A stretch of DNA of 64,000 nucleotides from Lachnospiraceae bacterium (GTDB lineage Bacteria > Bacillota > Clostridia > Lachnospirales > Lachnospiraceae). The stretch covers positions 1 through 64,000 of the forward strand of contig JAFLTE010000006.1 of the NCBI GenBank assembly GCA_022510565.1. Direction: 5' to 3'. The translations under genes were made by a program, and so were the position numbers. Positions 36,033 to 45,150 of this stretch are shown here, one piece after another. The number at the start of each line of letters is the position of its first letter. Position 1 is the first letter of the stretch. A model generated the notes under the pieces. That model did not search any database. It saw only the letters and a list, made by a program, of their open reading frames with translations, and was not told the origin of the DNA.

Positions 36033-37508
36033 TTAGTCCTGCGGCGCCTGATACTTACGGATTACGAAGTGCATACAGGTTCCTTCGTTCTCCTTGCTGG
36101 TCGCCCATATATAGCCGCCGTGATCTTCTATAATCTTTTTCACAATGGAGAGACCTATGCCGCTGCCGCCCTTAGAAGAATTGCGGGAGGCATCCGTGCG
36201 GTAGAACCTCTCGAAAATATTGGGCAAATCCTTCGCCGCAATTCCCATGCCGTTATCTTCAATCTCCACCCTGATGGAGTCCAGTTCATCCAGAATGCGG
36301 ATATCGATTACACCTTTTTCTTTATTCATGTATTTTACGCTGTTGCTGATAATATTATTGATTACACGCTTAAGCTGCTCCGGGTCTGCGATAATCTGTG
36401 TGGACGGCTCCACCAGCGCATCGTAATTTAGTTCTATATGCTTGGATTCCAGATCCAAACCGACCTCCTCCACGCAGTCTCCGAAATAATCGGCTACGTT
36501 AATACGACGGAAGGTGTAAGGAATTCGATTCGTATCAATTCCCGAGTAAGTGGTCAGCTCGTTAATCAAGCGATCCATATCGTTCGCCTTATCATAGATG
36601 GTTCGTATATATTTATTCATCTTCTCGGGCGTGTCGGCAACACCGTCCATGATTCCCTCCACATAACCCTTAATTGATGTAATAGGTGTTTTCAAATCAT
36701 GGGATATATTGCTGACCAACTCTCTGTTCTTCCGCTCGTGCTCAAACTTCTCGTCCGTGGACTCTTTTAACCGAAGACGCATATCTTCATAATTGCGATA
36801 CAGTTCCCCGATTTCGCCCTTCTCCTGCGTCGTCAGCATATATTCCAGATTGCCCTCCGCTATATTCTGCATCGCAGTATTTAATTGATTGATCGGTGTG
36901 AAAAGCCCTTTCTGCATCCACCATGTCAATACCATACTGGTAATGCACAATACAAGAATAAGTGCAAACAACATTTCCTTGAGCGCACTTCTCGATATGA
37001 GAGTACGCACGCTTGTCACGATAAAAAAACTGCCGTCGCTGTCGTCCGCAAATCGGAAGTCGAGCTGTTTGACCAACTTCTTCATATCATTATAATATAA
37101 ACCTGTCTCCGAATCCGGCAGTTCGTTACCGTACTCCGGCAGCACGCTGAATATCCGCCTTGCAGCAGTATCATTGCCCGTATAATAGATTTCGTCTCCT
37201 TTTCTCACGATAATGTAAGAAAACTTGCTGTTGAGTTCACCGCTGATTGCGCCCAGATAATCGGTATCTTCCAATTTCAATGGCTCTCGCTCAATCTGCT
37301 CCTTAACTTCCTCCAGCACCTCTTCTGTCATACGGCTGTAATTCTCTATCGTATATGCAATAGCCAGGTTCTGTCTGTCTAATAGTCCAATTTCTTTTCC
37401 TGCGTCTTCCACATGGCTTCCGACAACTATAAATGCGATAATCGTCAGTAAAAAAGGCACCAACACAACCGCTATTGACGTAATTAAAAGCCTTGTCTTA
37501 AACTTCAC
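36033..37508 (-). CDS. membrane sensor histidine kinase
   Basis: 491 residues, GTG start with AGAGGGG upstream. TM ~7-30, extracellular sensor ~140 residues, TM ~177-197, HAMP (~200-250), HisKA with ISHDLKTPITS, and HATPase_c with IISNSVKYM, EDNGMGI and SGIGLSIV. Partner of the response regulator downstream. It has a divergent neighbour, perR, 170 bases away. Confidence 0.92.
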   Translation of the reverse strand: MKFKTRLLITSIAVVLVPFLLTIIAFIVVGSHVEDAGKEIGLLDRQNLAIAYTIENYSRMTEEVLEEVKEQIEREPLKLEDTDYLGAISGELNSKFSYIIVRKGDEIYYTGNDTAARRIFSVLPEYGNELPDSETGLYYNDMKKLVKQLDFRFADDSDGSFFIVTSVRTLISRSALKEMLFALILVLCITSMVLTWWMQKGLFTPINQLNTAMQNIAEGNLEYMLTTQEKGEIGELYRNYEDMRLRLKESTDEKFEHERKNRELVSNISHDLKTPITSIKGYVEGIMDGVADTPEKMNKYIRTIYDKANDMDRLINELTTYSGIDTNRIPYTFRRINVADYFGDCVEEVGLDLESKHIELNYDALVEPSTQIIADPEQLKRVINNIISNSVKYMNKEKGVIDIRILDELDSIRVEIEDNGMGIAAKDLPNIFERFYRTDASRNSSKGGSGIGLSIVKKIIEDHGGYIWATSKENEGTCMHFVIRKYQAPQD

Positions 37509-37607
37509 CGGAATTTCCCCTCTCTATTCTTGTATCACTAATATACCACACTTTTGCGGGATAGAAATAAAACATATTTTATAATCTTATAAAAAATTTA
37601 TAAAAAA

Positions 37608-37636
37608 TTGACATGTCCGTTTTTATTTGCTATATT
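37608..37636 (+). promoter_or_regulatory. sigma-A promoter of perR
   Basis: TTGACA (37608-37613), 17-base spacer, TATATT (37631-37636). A PerR-like box begins 10 bases downstream. Confidence 0.85.
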
Positions 37637-37645
37637 AATTAAAAA

Positions 37646-37660
37646 TAGTAATCATTATCA
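37646..37660 (+). promoter_or_regulatory. PerR/Fur box upstream of perR
   Basis: TAGTAATCATTATCA fits the PerR box TTATAATNATTATAA at 11 of 14 fixed positions. It covers the expected transcription start, so it should give autorepression. Confidence 0.7.
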
Positions 37661-37677
37661 TTTTAGAGGTAATCAAG

Positions 37678-38058
37678 ATGGCACTCAAATACAGCAGACA
37701 AAGACAAGTCATCAAGGATTTCCTGATGACACGTAAAGACCATCCTACCGCTGATGTGGTGTATATGAACGTCAGGCGCGAATATCCCAATATAAGCCTT
37801 GGCACTGTATACCGTAATCTTTCATTGCTGGCCGATATTGGAGAAATCAAACGCCTGCGGGTGGGAGACGGTGTCGATCACTATGACGCAGATACATCCC
37901 AACATTATCATATCATCTGCACAAAGTGCGGAAGCGTAAAGGATTTAAAGATAAACGGCATTGAGCATATCATGGATATTGCCAACACAGATTTTGACGG
38001 TGAAATACAGGGACATGTCACTTATTTTTACGGCGTGTGCGGTGATTGTCATAAATAG
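37678..38058 (+). CDS. perR: Fur-family regulator, PerR-like
   Basis: 126 residues. Winged HTH (~1-80, GTVYRNLSLLADIGEIKRL), regulatory metal segment around HYDADTSQHYHIIC and two CxxC pairs (CTKCG and CGDC) for structural zinc. The residues and the adjacent rubrerythrin gene suggest peroxide sensing rather than iron sensing. Short for the family (usually 135-150) because the N-terminus is trimmed. Confidence 0.85.
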   Translation: MALKYSRQRQVIKDFLMTRKDHPTADVVYMNVRREYPNISLGTVYRNLSLLADIGEIKRLRVGDGVDHYDADTSQHYHIICTKCGSVKDLKINGIEHIMDIANTDFDGEIQGHVTYFYGVCGDCHK

Positions 38059-38077
38059 CCTGTGCCTCTGATTTATG

Positions 38078-38114
38078 TTGCGGCTTTTTTTACAATCATA
38101 TATAATTATTACTT
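38078..38114 (+). promoter_or_regulatory. rubrerythrin promoter with PerR-like box
   Basis: TTGCGG (38078-38083), 17-base spacer, TATAAT (38101-38106). The box ATATAATTATTACTT (38100-38114) overlaps the -10 and keeps the core of the PerR consensus (10 of 14 fixed positions). Confidence 0.65.
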
Positions 38115-38192
38115 GTAAGCGAACGATAAGACATGCTTAATTTTCGGCAGTGTCTTACAATAAATTTATTAAGAGAAAAGGAGAATACAATT

Positions 38193-38732
38193 ATGAAGTA
38201 TGTATGTCAGGTATGCGGTTATGTTCACGAAGGAGATGCTGCACCGGATAAATGTCCGGTATGTAATGCACCCGCAGAGAAATTTACGGCTCAGGGCGGC
38301 GAGAGAGAATGGGCTGCAGAGCATGTTGTAGGTGTTGCTCAGGGTGTCAGCGAAGACATCATTGCTGATCTGCGCGCTAACTTCAACGGAGAGTGTACAG
38401 AAGTAGGTATGTATCTTGCTATGGCAAGAGTTGCTCACAGAGAAGGCTATCCGGAAATCGGTTTATACTGGGAGAAAGCTGCTTGGGAAGAGGCAGAGCA
38501 TGCTGCTAAATTTGCTGAGTTACTTGGCGAAGTAGTAACAGATTCCACCAAGAAGAATCTGGAAATGAGAGTTGAGGCGGAGAACGGCGCTACAGCAGGT
38601 AAATTTGACCTTGCAAAACGTGCTAAAGCTGCTAACCTTGACGCAATCCATGACACAGTACATGAGATGGCCAGAGATGAGGCCCGTCATGGTAAGGCGT
38701 TTGAAGGTCTGTTAAAGAGATATTTCAGCTAA
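38193..38732 (+). CDS. rbr: rubrerythrin (reverse type, rubredoxin domain first)
   Basis: 179 residues from ATG 38193, which has AAAAGGAG upstream; the frame extends upstream without a ribosome site. An N-terminal rubredoxin domain with CQVCGY and CPVCNAP cysteines is followed by a four-helix di-iron domain with the E..H ligand motifs EEAEHAAKF and DEARHGKAF. Reverse rubrerythrins reduce hydrogen peroxide (and oxygen) in Clostridia. Behind perR and its box, as expected for a PerR-controlled peroxide defence gene. Confidence 0.93.
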   Translation: MKYVCQVCGYVHEGDAAPDKCPVCNAPAEKFTAQGGEREWAAEHVVGVAQGVSEDIIADLRANFNGECTEVGMYLAMARVAHREGYPEIGLYWEKAAWEEAEHAAKFAELLGEVVTDSTKKNLEMRVEAENGATAGKFDLAKRAKAANLDAIHDTVHEMARDEARHGKAFEGLLKRYFS

Positions 38733-38761
38733 TCAGAAATAAACATAACTTTATAACAAGA

Positions 38762-38790
38762 AAAGGTATGCCGAATGTCGGCATACCTTT
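38762..38790. terminator. bidirectional terminator between rbr and the glycosyltransferase operon
   Basis: AAAGGTATGCCGA - ATG - TCGGCATACCTTT, a 13-bp stem with T/A runs on both sides. Serves rbr (plus) and the convergent glycosyltransferase operon (minus), whose stop begins 2 bases away. Confidence 0.9.
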
Positions 38791-38791
38791 T

Positions 38792-40423
38792 TTACATTTC
38801 TTTTTTACGGAAAACGGACCCAATCTTATATTTATCTACCCATACTGAATATACTTCCTCATAGCCTTCATATTCCAGTGTATTTCCAACCACCCTGGTA
38901 TAATTTGCAATAATGTATTCCGCATCATCCTGTATATGAAGAATTCTGCCTGCATCCCCGTCATCCATTACCAGTTCCGCCATTTCGATAAAATAACCGT
39001 CCACGGTTATCTGCTCACCATCGTCATTATCCGCAATCCATTTAAGCATTTCAAGGTTGGACATATACCAGGAATCCCTGTCAAATTTTGTTGCAATATT
39101 TCTTCCTATCCCATTAAAATACACGGCCTGATAAGGATGATTTCGAACGAGCCACACAACCTGCAAAAGCAGACATACGGCAGCAATACCGTATATAACT
39201 TTTCTATTGATTTTTTGCAGCAAAAAGACCAACCCGTAAACCGCAATGCAACAAAACGGTACAAAAACAAAAAACATATGCCGCCATTCTTCGTAAATTC
39301 TGGAATTTAAAATAACCACGGCTCCCACAGAACCCCAAAAGAGAGCTAAAGAACAGCTCAGCCATTTATATTTCCCAAGAATATCAATCCACTTATTCTC
39401 TGACTTCCGGACAGAAACCACCGCGTAAACATGCCCCGCAGCGAACAACACAAGATACCATACAGGGATACTGATGCCAAACCATGCGAAGAGATAATAC
39501 CAAGGCCTTTCCTCACAGGTAACCAATCGACCGTTAAAAAGCATCGTACCATCCCATCTCTCATAATGTGAAAATCCTACAAAGGTTTCATAAAAGGTCC
39601 GGACAGGTTCTTCCCATGCCGCCGGTGTAATCACAAACCAGGCGAGAAGATATAAAAAAATAATCAACGGATATTTTTTCCATCCGAACTCCGAATGCTG
39701 TATCTCGTCTGCATGCTCTTTATGGGCAATTCGCGCCTGCGTAATATCCGTTACGATAAAATATCCGATCAAAAGAACCGGAAATAAAACACCCATAATA
39801 CGCTGGTTCGTCGTCAGTGCAGCCACGAAAGCAAATAACAAGATATTCAGGAAATTACATTTTTCCACCACATTGACAAGGGTTAGCAGCGCTGCCATAT
39901 TTAAGGCTGCAAAAATCATATTTTTGATGTCATAAAACTGATATGCAAAGAGTCTTGGATACAAAGAAATGAGCGCCATACCGGCCAGAGCATACCATCT
40001 GTTCCCCAAAATTTTTTTAAGGGCAAAATAGAAACATATATATCCCAAAACACAAATGAAGAAATTATACAGATGCCGACCTTGAAAAATACGCCTTACT
40101 GAAAGTTCAAAATGTAAAATATCTTCTACAAACACAAGTGGAAGCTGCATGGCAACGCCATAGTATTTATGCTCATACTCCGCCAGCTCGTCCACGTTCA
40201 TCATGCTGTCTATTTCCCTATGAAATAATTTGTCATTTATATATTTATATGCAACTCTGCTGTGCTCCCGCTGAATAGGCTCATCCACAGATACATTATA
40301 GTCCTGAAATACAGAGATTCCGACTAACAGATAAACAGCCAAAAATAAAATAAATATTAGCCAAAAGAATTTTCTATTCTGAAATAATGCTTTTATATTG
40401 CCATTCATTGTCTTTGAATCCAT
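38792..40423 (-). CDS. GT39-like membrane glycosyltransferase (GT-C fold)
   Basis: 543 residues. About 11-12 TM helices; the first outside loop has the acidic pair in SVDEP typical of GT-C/PMT-like polyprenyl-phosphate-sugar transferases, and the C-terminal ~90 residues form a soluble domain. Start ATG 40423 shares one base with the gtrA stop (TGATG). Last gene of the three-gene set; it probably transfers a sugar from a lipid carrier onto a cell-surface acceptor. Confidence 0.82.
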   Translation of the reverse strand: MDSKTMNGNIKALFQNRKFFWLIFILFLAVYLLVGISVFQDYNVSVDEPIQREHSRVAYKYINDKLFHREIDSMMNVDELAEYEHKYYGVAMQLPLVFVEDILHFELSVRRIFQGRHLYNFFICVLGYICFYFALKKILGNRWYALAGMALISLYPRLFAYQFYDIKNMIFAALNMAALLTLVNVVEKCNFLNILLFAFVAALTTNQRIMGVLFPVLLIGYFIVTDITQARIAHKEHADEIQHSEFGWKKYPLIIFLYLLAWFVITPAAWEEPVRTFYETFVGFSHYERWDGTMLFNGRLVTCEERPWYYLFAWFGISIPVWYLVLFAAGHVYAVVSVRKSENKWIDILGKYKWLSCSLALFWGSVGAVVILNSRIYEEWRHMFFVFVPFCCIAVYGLVFLLQKINRKVIYGIAAVCLLLQVVWLVRNHPYQAVYFNGIGRNIATKFDRDSWYMSNLEMLKWIADNDDGEQITVDGYFIEMAELVMDDGDAGRILHIQDDAEYIIANYTRVVGNTLEYEGYEEVYSVWVDKYKIGSVFRKKEM

Positions 40424-40854
40424 CAACCGGGCTCCGATTCCTTTTTTTCCTTTTTTATAAAAACCGCTTTTTTACCAAGCACATAATTTAAAACAATCAC
40501 CAAAAGCATGATGATGATTTTGGAAATACGGTCATTCCATCCGAATAATTCCACCATGAGAATCAAACCGAAGAAATCCACCAGACCCGTGAATCCTCTC
40601 GCCAAAATAAAGCGCAATAATTCCAAGAATGTCTGCAGCAGACTATCATTGATGGACTTATAAACCCAGAACTTATTGAGAAGATATCCGACAGCTTTAG
40701 ATAAAACAAGACTGACAATATTCGCTACCGTGTAGATTATGCCGATTTCACGTAACAGAAAGTATCCGACGGCATTTGTTAATGTAACTAATCCACCCGC
40801 AATGGCATATCGTATTATTTCATTATCCAAAAACCTGCGAATCAACTTTATCAT
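40423..40854 (-). CDS. GtrA-family flippase
   Basis: 143 residues with four TM helices and the GtrA-like pattern IRYAIAGGLVTLTNAVGYF and KAVGYLLNKFWVY. GtrA proteins move polyprenyl-phosphate sugars across the membrane. Between the GT2 gene (22 bases) and the GT39-like gene (1-base overlap), as expected for a three-component glycosylation system. Confidence 0.88.
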   Translation of the reverse strand: MIKLIRRFLDNEIIRYAIAGGLVTLTNAVGYFLLREIGIIYTVANIVSLVLSKAVGYLLNKFWVYKSINDSLLQTFLELLRFILARGFTGLVDFFGLILMVELFGWNDRISKIIIMLLVIVLNYVLGKKAVFIKKEKKESEPG

Positions 40855-40876
40855 GCCTACTCCTCATATCTGCAGG

Positions 40877-41824
40877 CTACACTTTTTCTTTAATATGTGC
40901 CTCTGAATAATTATTCCGTACTGTCACATCAACCAGCATATTTCCGATGAATCCGATCGATAAGAACTGGACTCCGAGAAAAATCAGCATAATACCCAAC
41001 TGCAGAAGTGGTCTGGTACCTATCTGAAATCCCATAAACCATTGTACAGTCAGATACAAACAAATCAGAAAACCGATTCCAAAAAATCCTGCACCAACCT
41101 TACCGAAGAAATACATCGGTCTGTCATGGTAATTGGATAAAAAGGCAACAGACAAGAAATCAAATAATCCCCGCATATAGCGTTCCATCCCGTATTTGGA
41201 TTTCCCATGTTTTCTCTTATTGTGATGTACCGGTATTTCCGTTATCTTAAAGCCCTTGCGATATGCCAGAACCGGAATATAACGATGCATTTCACCATAA
41301 ACATCCAAACTGTCCGACACCTCTCTGCGAAATGCTTTGTAACCGCAGTCAAAATCATGTAACTTAAGTCCGGACATTTTAGATGTAACTTTATTAAACA
41401 GTTTCGAGGGAAGCTTTTTCTCCATTGGGTCAAGACGATTCACTTTCCATCCGACAACCATATCAAATCCCTCGTCTATTTTTAACAGGAAGTTTTTCAG
41501 TTCTACCGGGTCGTCCTGCAAATCCGCATCCATTGTAATAATAATGTCACCCGTAACATTACGAAAAGCAGCCTGCAGTGCAATGGATTTCCCGAAGTTT
41601 TTGCGAAAAATAATATAACGGACTTTTTCATCCTGATTTCGCAGTTCCTTCATCACCTGCGCAGAATTATCTGTGGAGCCATCGTCTATAAAAAGGAATT
41701 CATAATCCGACAATAATTCTTCCGACAGACATAAGTTTATATTTGCCATAATCTGACTGTATAATTCATTTAAAGATTCTTCCTCATTATAAGCGGGTAT
41801 GACAAAAGATACCTTTCTTTGCAC
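40877..41824 (-). CDS. GT2 polyprenyl-phosphate glycosyltransferase (GtrB/DPM1-like)
   Basis: 315 residues from GTG 41824: AAAGGAG is 10 bases upstream and the mapped promoter places the transcript start near 41857, so the ATG at 41875 is excluded. GT2 domain (~1-220) with VIPAYNEEESL, DDGST and DADLQDDP (metal-binding DxD), followed by two TM helices. Attaches a sugar to the undecaprenyl-phosphate carrier on the inner face. Confidence 0.92.
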   Translation of the reverse strand: MQRKVSFVIPAYNEEESLNELYSQIMANINLCLSEELLSDYEFLFIDDGSTDNSAQVMKELRNQDEKVRYIIFRKNFGKSIALQAAFRNVTGDIIITMDADLQDDPVELKNFLLKIDEGFDMVVGWKVNRLDPMEKKLPSKLFNKVTSKMSGLKLHDFDCGYKAFRREVSDSLDVYGEMHRYIPVLAYRKGFKITEIPVHHNKRKHGKSKYGMERYMRGLFDFLSVAFLSNYHDRPMYFFGKVGAGFFGIGFLICLYLTVQWFMGFQIGTRPLLQLGIMLIFLGVQFLSIGFIGNMLVDVTVRNNYSEAHIKEKV

Positions 41825-41863
41825 GGCAGACGAACTCCTTTCACTGTACATAATCCATGTTTT

Positions 41864-41892
41864 ATTATAGTACAAGCATTACTGTATTGCAA
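41864..41892 (-). promoter_or_regulatory. sigma-A promoter of the glycosyltransferase operon
   Basis: Minus strand TTGCAA (41892-41887), 17-base spacer, TATAAT (41869-41864). It decides the GTG start of the GT2 gene. Confidence 0.75.
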
Positions 41893-41915
41893 ATGTCCAT
41901 TTCAATAGTTATTCT

Positions 41916-42479
41916 CTAGTATCCCTGCCTGATAATATCCGCAAGTCTGTAAGCTACATCCTCAAGGCTGCCGGACACAGTGCCTCTGAACCATGCCATG
42001 TACAGACTGCCGGCTCCCCCTGCATAGAAATAACACCTTTCTTTGAAGGAGATGCTGCCTCGCATTTCTTCATCAATATCCTCAGAGGAAGCGAGATGCT
42101 TCGCGATCAGCTCTGGTAATCGCTCAATAAACAGATTCGTTGACTGCGAACCCATTAGGACAAGAATCAATTCTTTATTCTCCTCCAGATATTGAGAAAT
42201 TTTTAGAAACATCGACCGTGGGTTCTTGAACAGATAGGGGTTTTCCGCATCCGAAAGTAAATTGTACAGGCTTTGCGCCACTTCATCTTCTATACTTTGA
42301 ATTAACATATTAATGTCCGTATAGTGCGCATAAAATGTACCTCTGTTCAGCTCTGCCTTTTCTACAATATTAGTAACCGTAATCCTATCCAAAGTCTTCG
42401 CCTGAAGGAGCTCAATAAAAGCATTTTTAATCAGCTTCTTTGAGCGAATAGCATTTCTGTATTCAGCTTTCTGTGCCAT
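41916..42479 (-). CDS. TetR-family regulator
   Basis: 187 residues. N-terminal HTH (~12-60: ITVTNIVEKAELNRGTFYAHYTD) and a TetR_C-like ligand domain. It is divergent from the MMPL transporter gene, with an inverted repeat between the two, so it probably represses the transporter and its large surface-protein partner. Confidence 0.9.
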   Translation of the reverse strand: MAQKAEYRNAIRSKKLIKNAFIELLQAKTLDRITVTNIVEKAELNRGTFYAHYTDINMLIQSIEDEVAQSLYNLLSDAENPYLFKNPRSMFLKISQYLEENKELILVLMGSQSTNLFIERLPELIAKHLASSEDIDEEMRGSISFKERCYFYAGGAGSLYMAWFRGTVSGSLEDVAYRLADIIRQGY

Positions 42480-42540
42480 ATTATTTCTCCATTCCTTTGC
42501 ATATCTTTTCTATATAATAATATTTTACTCTAGATTTACA

Positions 42541-42569
42541 ACAATTTTCAACCATTTGTTCAAAATTGT
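42541..42569. promoter_or_regulatory. inverted repeat, candidate TetR operator
   Basis: ACAATTTT (42541-42548) and AAAATTGT (42562-42569) form a perfect 8-bp inverted repeat with a 13-base spacer, in the divergent gap and just upstream of the -35 region of the transporter gene. Confidence 0.6.
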
Positions 42570-42591
42570 ACACTCGTATAAAATATGTTCA

Positions 42592-42620
42592 TTGTGCCCG
42601 GCTTTTGACAGTATTATAAT
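42592..42620 (+). promoter_or_regulatory. promoter of the MMPL operon
   Basis: TTGTGC (42592-42597), 17-base spacer, TATAAT (42615-42620), 34 bases before the GTG start. Confidence 0.6.
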
Positions 42621-42654
42621 ACGTGACGGAATATACACCAAAGGAGTGAATCAA

Positions 42655-45150
42655 GTGGAAAATCCAAAAAAACAACAAGATGACACAGGATTTATGATAA
42701 AGGTAGCAACTTTTATAGTTGACAGGCGTAACCTGCTTTTTCTGCTTTTCGGCATCGCCATTCTCTTTTCAGTCGTGGCTATGAACTGGGTCGCAGTAGA
42801 AAATGCATTGTCTGCCTACCTGCCTGAAACAACCGAGACGCGGCAGGGGCTTAATCGCATGGAAGAACAGTTTATTACATATGGCACCGCCAAGGTGATG
42901 GTGACCAACATTCCTTATGATAGAGCCGAGGAGATATCAGAGCAGATTGAGAAGTTGGATTCCGTAATTATGCTGACCTTCGATAACTCAACGGAACACT
43001 ATAATAATTTTTCCGCGCTCTATGATATTACTTTCGGCTACGAAGAAACAGACGAAAGAGCATTGGAAGCCCTGGATACTGTGAAGGATATGCTTTCGGA
43101 TTACGACTTGTATGTTTCAACAAGTATGGGCAATGCTTCCGCGGAACAGATAGCCAGTGAAATGCAGGTCATCAGTGTGCTGGTGGCTGTGGTAGTCGTC
43201 ACCGTACTTCTGTTGACATCCCAGACGTGGGCAGAAGTTCCCGTACTGCTTCTTACCTTTGTTTCCGCCGCGCTGATTACAAAGGGCACAAATTTCATTA
43301 TGGGCACAATTTCCTTTGTATCGGATTCAGTCACAATCGTTTTACAGCTTGCGCTCTCCATTGATTATGCGGTTATCTTTTGTAACAGATATAAGGAAGA
43401 ACATCAGCATCTCTCTATCAGAGAGGCAGATATTGTGGCGCTCAGTAAGGCGATTCCTGAGATTTCTTCCAGTTCCTTAACAACCGTAGGCGGACTTATC
43501 GCCATGATGTTTATGCAGTTCGGCATTGGCAGCGATATGGCACTTTGCCTGATTCGAGCTATTTTCTTAAGCCTTTTGGCCGTATTCCTATTAATGCCCG
43601 GACTGATTATGCTGTTTGGCAATGCAATGGATAAAACGTACCATAAGAGTTTTATTCCCCAGATTCCTTTTGTAGGAAAATTTGCATACAACACCAGATA
43701 TGTCATGCCGCCCTTGTTTTTAGTTGTAATTGTAGCCGCTTATTTGGTGTCTTCCCACTGTCCGTATGTATATGGTTATTCCATGCTGGAAACTCCTGTA
43801 CAAAGCGATGCCATGGTGGTCGACGAAATGATAGAGGAAAGCTTCGGAGCATCCAATATGGTGGCGCTTGTTGTGCCTGCGGGCAACTATGAGAAAGAGA
43901 AAGCGCTTCTTCGTGAACTGGAGTTATGTCCGGAGGTGAACAGCACACTGGGACTGTCCAACACCGAAGCCTTGGATGGTTATATGTTGACCGACAAGCT
44001 TACTGCCAGAGATTTCTCGGAACTTTTGGAGCTGGATTACGAGGTTGCCGAACTTCTGTATATGGCCTATGCGGTGAACGATGAAAACTATGCCAAGATT
44101 GTCAACGGCCTGTCTACCTACAGTGTACCGTTGATTGATATATTCATGTTCCTTTATGATGAGGTGAACGAAGGATATGTAACTCTTGAAGACGATATGA
44201 TGGATACGCTTGAAAGTGCTCATACACAAATGCAGATTGCTCTCGACCAGCTTCAGGGAGAAGATTACAGCCGAATGCTGGTCTACTTGAACCTGCCGGA
44301 AGAGGGAGATGAAACTTTTGCTTTCTTAGATAAAATGCATGATATTGCCGGCAAATATTATGAAGATACAATCCTGATTCCGGGCGAGGCAACCAGCCAA
44401 TATGACCTATATAAAACATTCCAGACCGACAACTTGGTAGTCAACGTGGTATCCATCCTGGCGGTCTTGGTTGTACTGCTATTCACTTTTATGTCAGCAG
44501 GTATGCCGGTTCTCCTAATCATGATTATCCAGGGTGCAATCTGGGTCAATTTCTCGTTTCCTGCCATTCAAGAAAAAAATTTATTTTTTATGAGCTACCT
44601 GATTGTCAGCTCCATTCAGATGGGTGCCAACATTGACTACGCTATCGTTATATCCGGCAGATTTATGGAACTGAAGGATAAGATGTCCAAAAAAGATGCT
44701 ATTATTGAGACCATGAATTTTGCCTTTCCGACCATTGTCACCTCCGGTTCCATGCTGGCCTTGGCAGGTATTTTCATCGGAAGGATGTCCTCTGACGGCG
44801 CAATCTGTGGTATCGGACAGTGTCTTGGACGAGGTACGATTATCTCCATTATTATCGTTATGTTCGTATTGCCTCAGATTCTGCTCCTCGGTGAAAAAAT
44901 CATTGACAAGACCTCCTTTGCCGTATCCATTCCGCTTAAACTGGAGAGAGTCTCCGGTCTGATTCGGGTTGACGGTATGGTTCAGGGTCAGGTCAACGGC
45001 ACTATTATCGGAGAAATGCATGGATTTATACGCGGTGATGCAAGTCTCTTTATTAATACAGGCAAGTTGGAACAGCGTAACGACGACGGCAGCAATCCGG
45101 AAACGCTGCTTCAGATGGAAAAGGAGGCCTTAAACGATGAAGAAATATAG
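42655..45150 (+). CDS. MMPL/RND-family transporter
   Basis: 831 residues from GTG 42655 (AAAGGAG 8 bases upstream); the open frame reaches back to 42556, before the promoter. Twelve predicted TM helices in two halves (1+5 and 1+5), with two extracytoplasmic domains (~50-185 and ~385-590). Typical TM4 segments LALSIDYAVIFCNRYKEE and IQMGANIDYAIVISGRFME are present, with Asp in the proton relay position. It ends with a ~70-residue cytoplasmic tail. Family members export lipids or act on surface polymers. Overlaps the next gene by 14 bases. Confidence 0.9.
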   Translation: MENPKKQQDDTGFMIKVATFIVDRRNLLFLLFGIAILFSVVAMNWVAVENALSAYLPETTETRQGLNRMEEQFITYGTAKVMVTNIPYDRAEEISEQIEKLDSVIMLTFDNSTEHYNNFSALYDITFGYEETDERALEALDTVKDMLSDYDLYVSTSMGNASAEQIASEMQVISVLVAVVVVTVLLLTSQTWAEVPVLLLTFVSAALITKGTNFIMGTISFVSDSVTIVLQLALSIDYAVIFCNRYKEEHQHLSIREADIVALSKAIPEISSSSLTTVGGLIAMMFMQFGIGSDMALCLIRAIFLSLLAVFLLMPGLIMLFGNAMDKTYHKSFIPQIPFVGKFAYNTRYVMPPLFLVVIVAAYLVSSHCPYVYGYSMLETPVQSDAMVVDEMIEESFGASNMVALVVPAGNYEKEKALLRELELCPEVNSTLGLSNTEALDGYMLTDKLTARDFSELLELDYEVAELLYMAYAVNDENYAKIVNGLSTYSVPLIDIFMFLYDEVNEGYVTLEDDMMDTLESAHTQMQIALDQLQGEDYSRMLVYLNLPEEGDETFAFLDKMHDIAGKYYEDTILIPGEATSQYDLYKTFQTDNLVVNVVSILAVLVVLLFTFMSAGMPVLLIMIIQGAIWVNFSFPAIQEKNLFFMSYLIVSSIQMGANIDYAIVISGRFMELKDKMSKKDAIIETMNFAFPTIVTSGSMLALAGIFIGRMSSDGAICGIGQCLGRGTIISIIIVMFVLPQILLLGEKIIDKTSFAVSIPLKLERVSGLIRVDGMVQGQVNGTIIGEMHGFIRGDASLFINTGKLEQRNDDGSNPETLLQMEKEALNDEEI

